Source: an uncultured Opitutales bacterium (GTDB lineage Bacteria; Verrucomicrobiota; Verrucomicrobiia; Opitutales; Intestinicryptomonadaceae). From it: a stretch of 64,000 bases of DNA. The notes beneath the pieces are model-generated. The model did not search any database and was not told where the DNA came from. It worked only from the letters and a program-made list of their open reading frames with translations. Below, one piece after another: positions 62,362 through 64,000 of the stretch. The position numbers and the translations under genes are program-made. The DNA lies in NCBI GenBank assembly GCA_934613645.1, contig CAKTTC010000001.1:186001-250000 (forward strand), read 5' to 3'. Position 1 is the first letter of the stretch, and each line of letters begins with the position of its first letter.

Positions 62362-63264
62362 TTAGAAATCTCCGATTTCCGCAAGCGACTTTACCGCGAG
62401 GGACTTGTCGATACGCTTGCACATGCCCGCCAAAACGCCACCGGGGCCGCATTCGTAGAACTGCTCCGCGCCCAACGCCGCTGCCGCGCGCACGCAGTCT
62501 TCCCAACGGACTGTGCTTGCAACCTGACGGACAAGCATCTTTTTGATTTCGTCGGGGTCGGAAACCTCCGCGCCCGTAACGTTCGTGAAAATTTTCACCG
62601 ACGGTTTTTTGAATTCAATACCCGCAAGGAATTTTTCAAACTCGACCTGCGCGGGCTTCATCAGGCGGCTGTGATACGCGCCCGCAACCTTAAGCGGAAC
62701 TACAAGCTTGAATTCTCCCCTATCTTTTGCGGCGGCAACGGCGGCGGCAACTTTGTCGCTTTCGCCCGAAACAACAACCTGACCGGGGCAGTTGAGGTTT
62801 GACATATCAATGTCGAATTCCTTGCAGTATTCTGCCACTTTGTCTACGCTGCCGCCGATGAAACTCGCCATTGCTCCGCTTGAGGCGTCGCAGGCAAGCT
62901 GCATTAGGCGTCCGCGCTCTTCGACAATCTTCAAGCCCTGCTCGAACGTGAAAGTTCCCGCGAACGCGTTGGCGGTGAGTTCGCCCAGCGAAAGCCCGAT
63001 TGCCGAAACAACGTCGCCGAGCATTCCCTTTTCGCGCAGCACCTCGATGACGGCAAAGCCGTGCAGGTAAAGCGCGGGCTGGCAGATGTTCGTTTTTGTA
63101 AGCTCCGAAGACGGCCCTTCGAAACAGATTTTGGAGAGCTTAAAGCCCAGCGTTTCGTCGGCTCTGTCGAAAAGATTTTTAACGGAGTCGAAGTTTTCGT
63201 ATAACGTTTTGGCCATTCCGACGCTCTGCGCGCCCTGCCCCGAGAACATTACTACTGTTTTCAT
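62362..63264 (-). CDS. fabD: Malonyl-CoA:ACP transacylase
   Basis: A 300-residue FabD loading malonate onto ACP for fatty-acid elongation. MFSGQGAQ begins the protein. The nucleophile is Ser92 in GLSLGE, where the usual His before the serine is Leu. The His of the dyad is in GAYHSRLM. A C-terminal ECGPGGVLAGM matches the family. The preceding gene encodes the PqiC-like protein, ten bases upstream. Confidence 0.94.
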   Translation of the reverse strand: MKTVVMFSGQGAQSVGMAKTLYENFDSVKNLFDRADETLGFKLSKICFEGPSSELTKTNICQPALYLHGFAVIEVLREKGMLGDVVSAIGLSLGELTANAFAGTFTFEQGLKIVEERGRLMQLACDASSGAMASFIGGSVDKVAEYCKEFDIDMSNLNCPGQVVVSGESDKVAAAVAAAKDRGEFKLVVPLKVAGAYHSRLMKPAQVEFEKFLAGIEFKKPSVKIFTNVTGAEVSDPDEIKKMLVRQVASTVRWEDCVRAAAALGAEQFYECGPGGVLAGMCKRIDKSLAVKSLAEIGDF

Positions 63265-63274
63265 TTTGCTTCTT

Positions 63275-63859
63275 TTATTTTATTGATTTTGAAATTTCGG
63301 CCGAAAGCTCCGCCAGGCATTCCGACACCGCCGCCGCGTAGCCCGCGTAGCCTTTCCCAGCCTGTTTGCTTGTTGCGAAAGAGTGCATTTGCGGTTCTGC
63401 GCCCGAAACTGCGGTTATCCAGCGCGCGGAAAAGTCGAGCTTGCCGTTGAGCGCGCCGATGCAGTCGCCCACAAAAACGCGAACGTCGCAGAATTTGCGC
63501 CCCTTCTGGCGCATAACAACGGGATACAAATACACGGTAGCTTTCGGCATATTTTTTACCATACACTTTTCGAGCGTGCGCGCGAACATTCCCTCGGGGG
63601 CTTCCACCCACCTGTTGAATTCTGAAATGTCAACCGATCCGTCCGAAGACAGCGTTGCTATTTGCGTGCGCGCCAGATACCCCGGAAGCGGCGCAAGCAG
63701 AACGGAGACTTCGCCGTCGAAGTCCGACACCGCCGCCGCCGACTTTTCCGCGCTTGTGATGTAGAAGCGCGAGGGGTCTTCGCGCGGAGCGAGAATGTCG
63801 CCCATGCAGCCGCCAAGCAGCGCACAGCAAACCGACAATAAACAAATCGTTTTTTTCAT
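63275..63859 (-). CDS. PqiC-like ABC-transport auxiliary lipoprotein
   Basis: A 194-residue protein with lipobox LLGGC. The domain with RFYITSAEKSAA, LLAPLPGYLARTQIATL and DISEFNRWVEAPEGMF matches the ABC-type transport auxiliary lipoprotein family that partners MCE proteins in lipid or intermembrane transport. It lies 20 bases after an MCE-protein C-terminus, which supports the call. Confidence 0.82.
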   Translation of the reverse strand: MKKTICLLSVCCALLGGCMGDILAPREDPSRFYITSAEKSAAAVSDFDGEVSVLLAPLPGYLARTQIATLSSDGSVDISEFNRWVEAPEGMFARTLEKCMVKNMPKATVYLYPVVMRQKGRKFCDVRVFVGDCIGALNGKLDFSARWITAVSGAEPQMHSFATSKQAGKGYAGYAAAVSECLAELSAEISKSIK

Positions 63860-63879
63860 AACAATATTCCTTTTTTAAA

Positions 63880-64000
63880 TCAACGTTCCTGTTGGCGCGC
63901 CTTTTTGCCCGTAAGCAGCGAGTTGGGGTTGCGCTGAATGTAGTCGGCCAAGTTGGAGAAAGAATTCGCCGAATTATTGAGCGAGCGTATGAGCGTTGCA
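63880..64000 (-). CDS. MCE/MlaD-family protein, C-terminal end only
   Basis: The last 40 residues of a protein cut by the window edge: a helical stretch (SLNNSANSFSNLADYI) followed by RNPNSLLTGKKARQQER. MlaD/PqiB-type MCE proteins typically end with a similar P-x-(A/S)-L-(I/L)-x-G-(K/R) motif. Together with the PqiC-like lipoprotein it suggests an Mla-like lipid-transport locus continuing beyond the window. Confidence 0.65.
   Translation of the reverse strand, partial: ATLIRSLNNSANSFSNLADYIQRNPNSLLTGKKARQQER

Overview
The window comes from a Gram-negative bacterium of the Planctomycetes-Verrucomicrobia-Lentisphaerae group, most likely a Verrucomicrobiota member of the Opitutae type, possibly from the gut. 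The clues are a PVM-type microcompartment locus, a secreted propeller/c-type haem protein of the hydrazine-synthase-alpha-like family common in this group, a fused SecDF, and outer-membrane functions (WaaA, an OmpA/Pal lipoprotein, a TolC/RND pump, MCE/PqiC proteins). This assignment is inferred from gene content, not from a marker tree.

Left end (1-10.1 kb): a truncated metallophosphoesterase, then tsaE, an aspartate-type aminotransferase, a SNF2 helicase, glycogen synthase, a PfkB sugar kinase overlapping queA, and a HAD phosphatase.

10.2-16.5 kb: a compact ten-gene minus-strand microcompartment operon: pduL, BMC-H, BMC-H, an acetate-kinase homologue, BMC-H, BMC-P, CoA-acylating aldehyde dehydrogenase, BMC-P, BMC-P, class II aldolase, terminator. 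By family knowledge this type cleaves fuculose- or rhamnulose-1-phosphate, traps lactaldehyde in a shell, and makes acyl-CoA, acyl-phosphate and ATP. Candidate encapsulation peptides are visible on the aldolase (both ends), the dehydrogenase and PduL. The kinase has lost several canonical active-site residues. The leader carries three copies of a 10-bp repeat and a strong hairpin.

16.7-33.7 kb: the propeller/haem protein, then yajC-secDF-recJ, gpmI (plus strand), and an RND efflux operon (adaptor, pump, TolC-type lipoprotein) running into a YgiQ radical-SAM gene.

33.7-34.6 kb: no gene, but a cluster of related repeats, including a 135-bp unit in tandem. Their small hairpins vary in stem sequence but keep pairing. 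Relatives lie directly at the stop codons of ppdK and of galM, 18 kb away.

34.6-46.9 kb: ppdK; an operon with a parallel beta-helix protein (possible GH141-like glycosidase), an orphan ABC ATPase, an NSS-family sodium symporter and a 44-residue MetS-like small subunit; an OmpA/Pal lipoprotein; a coiled-coil membrane protein; an ApbE-like protein; a large secreted helical protein.

46.9-52 kb: tRNA-His(GTG), then a short UvrA-like ABC protein and a Bcr/CflA-type MFS pump that look acquired, and a TRL-like lipoprotein.

52-64 kb: an ABC importer operon (binding protein, ATPase, permease) running into RNase Y and galM; a plus-strand operon of lipoprotein, 8-oxoguanine glycosylase, FabZ-like, FabF-like and WaaA; then fabD, a PqiC-like lipoprotein and the end of an MCE protein on the minus strand. 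I recognised no transcription-factor gene, integrase, transposase or CRISPR array.
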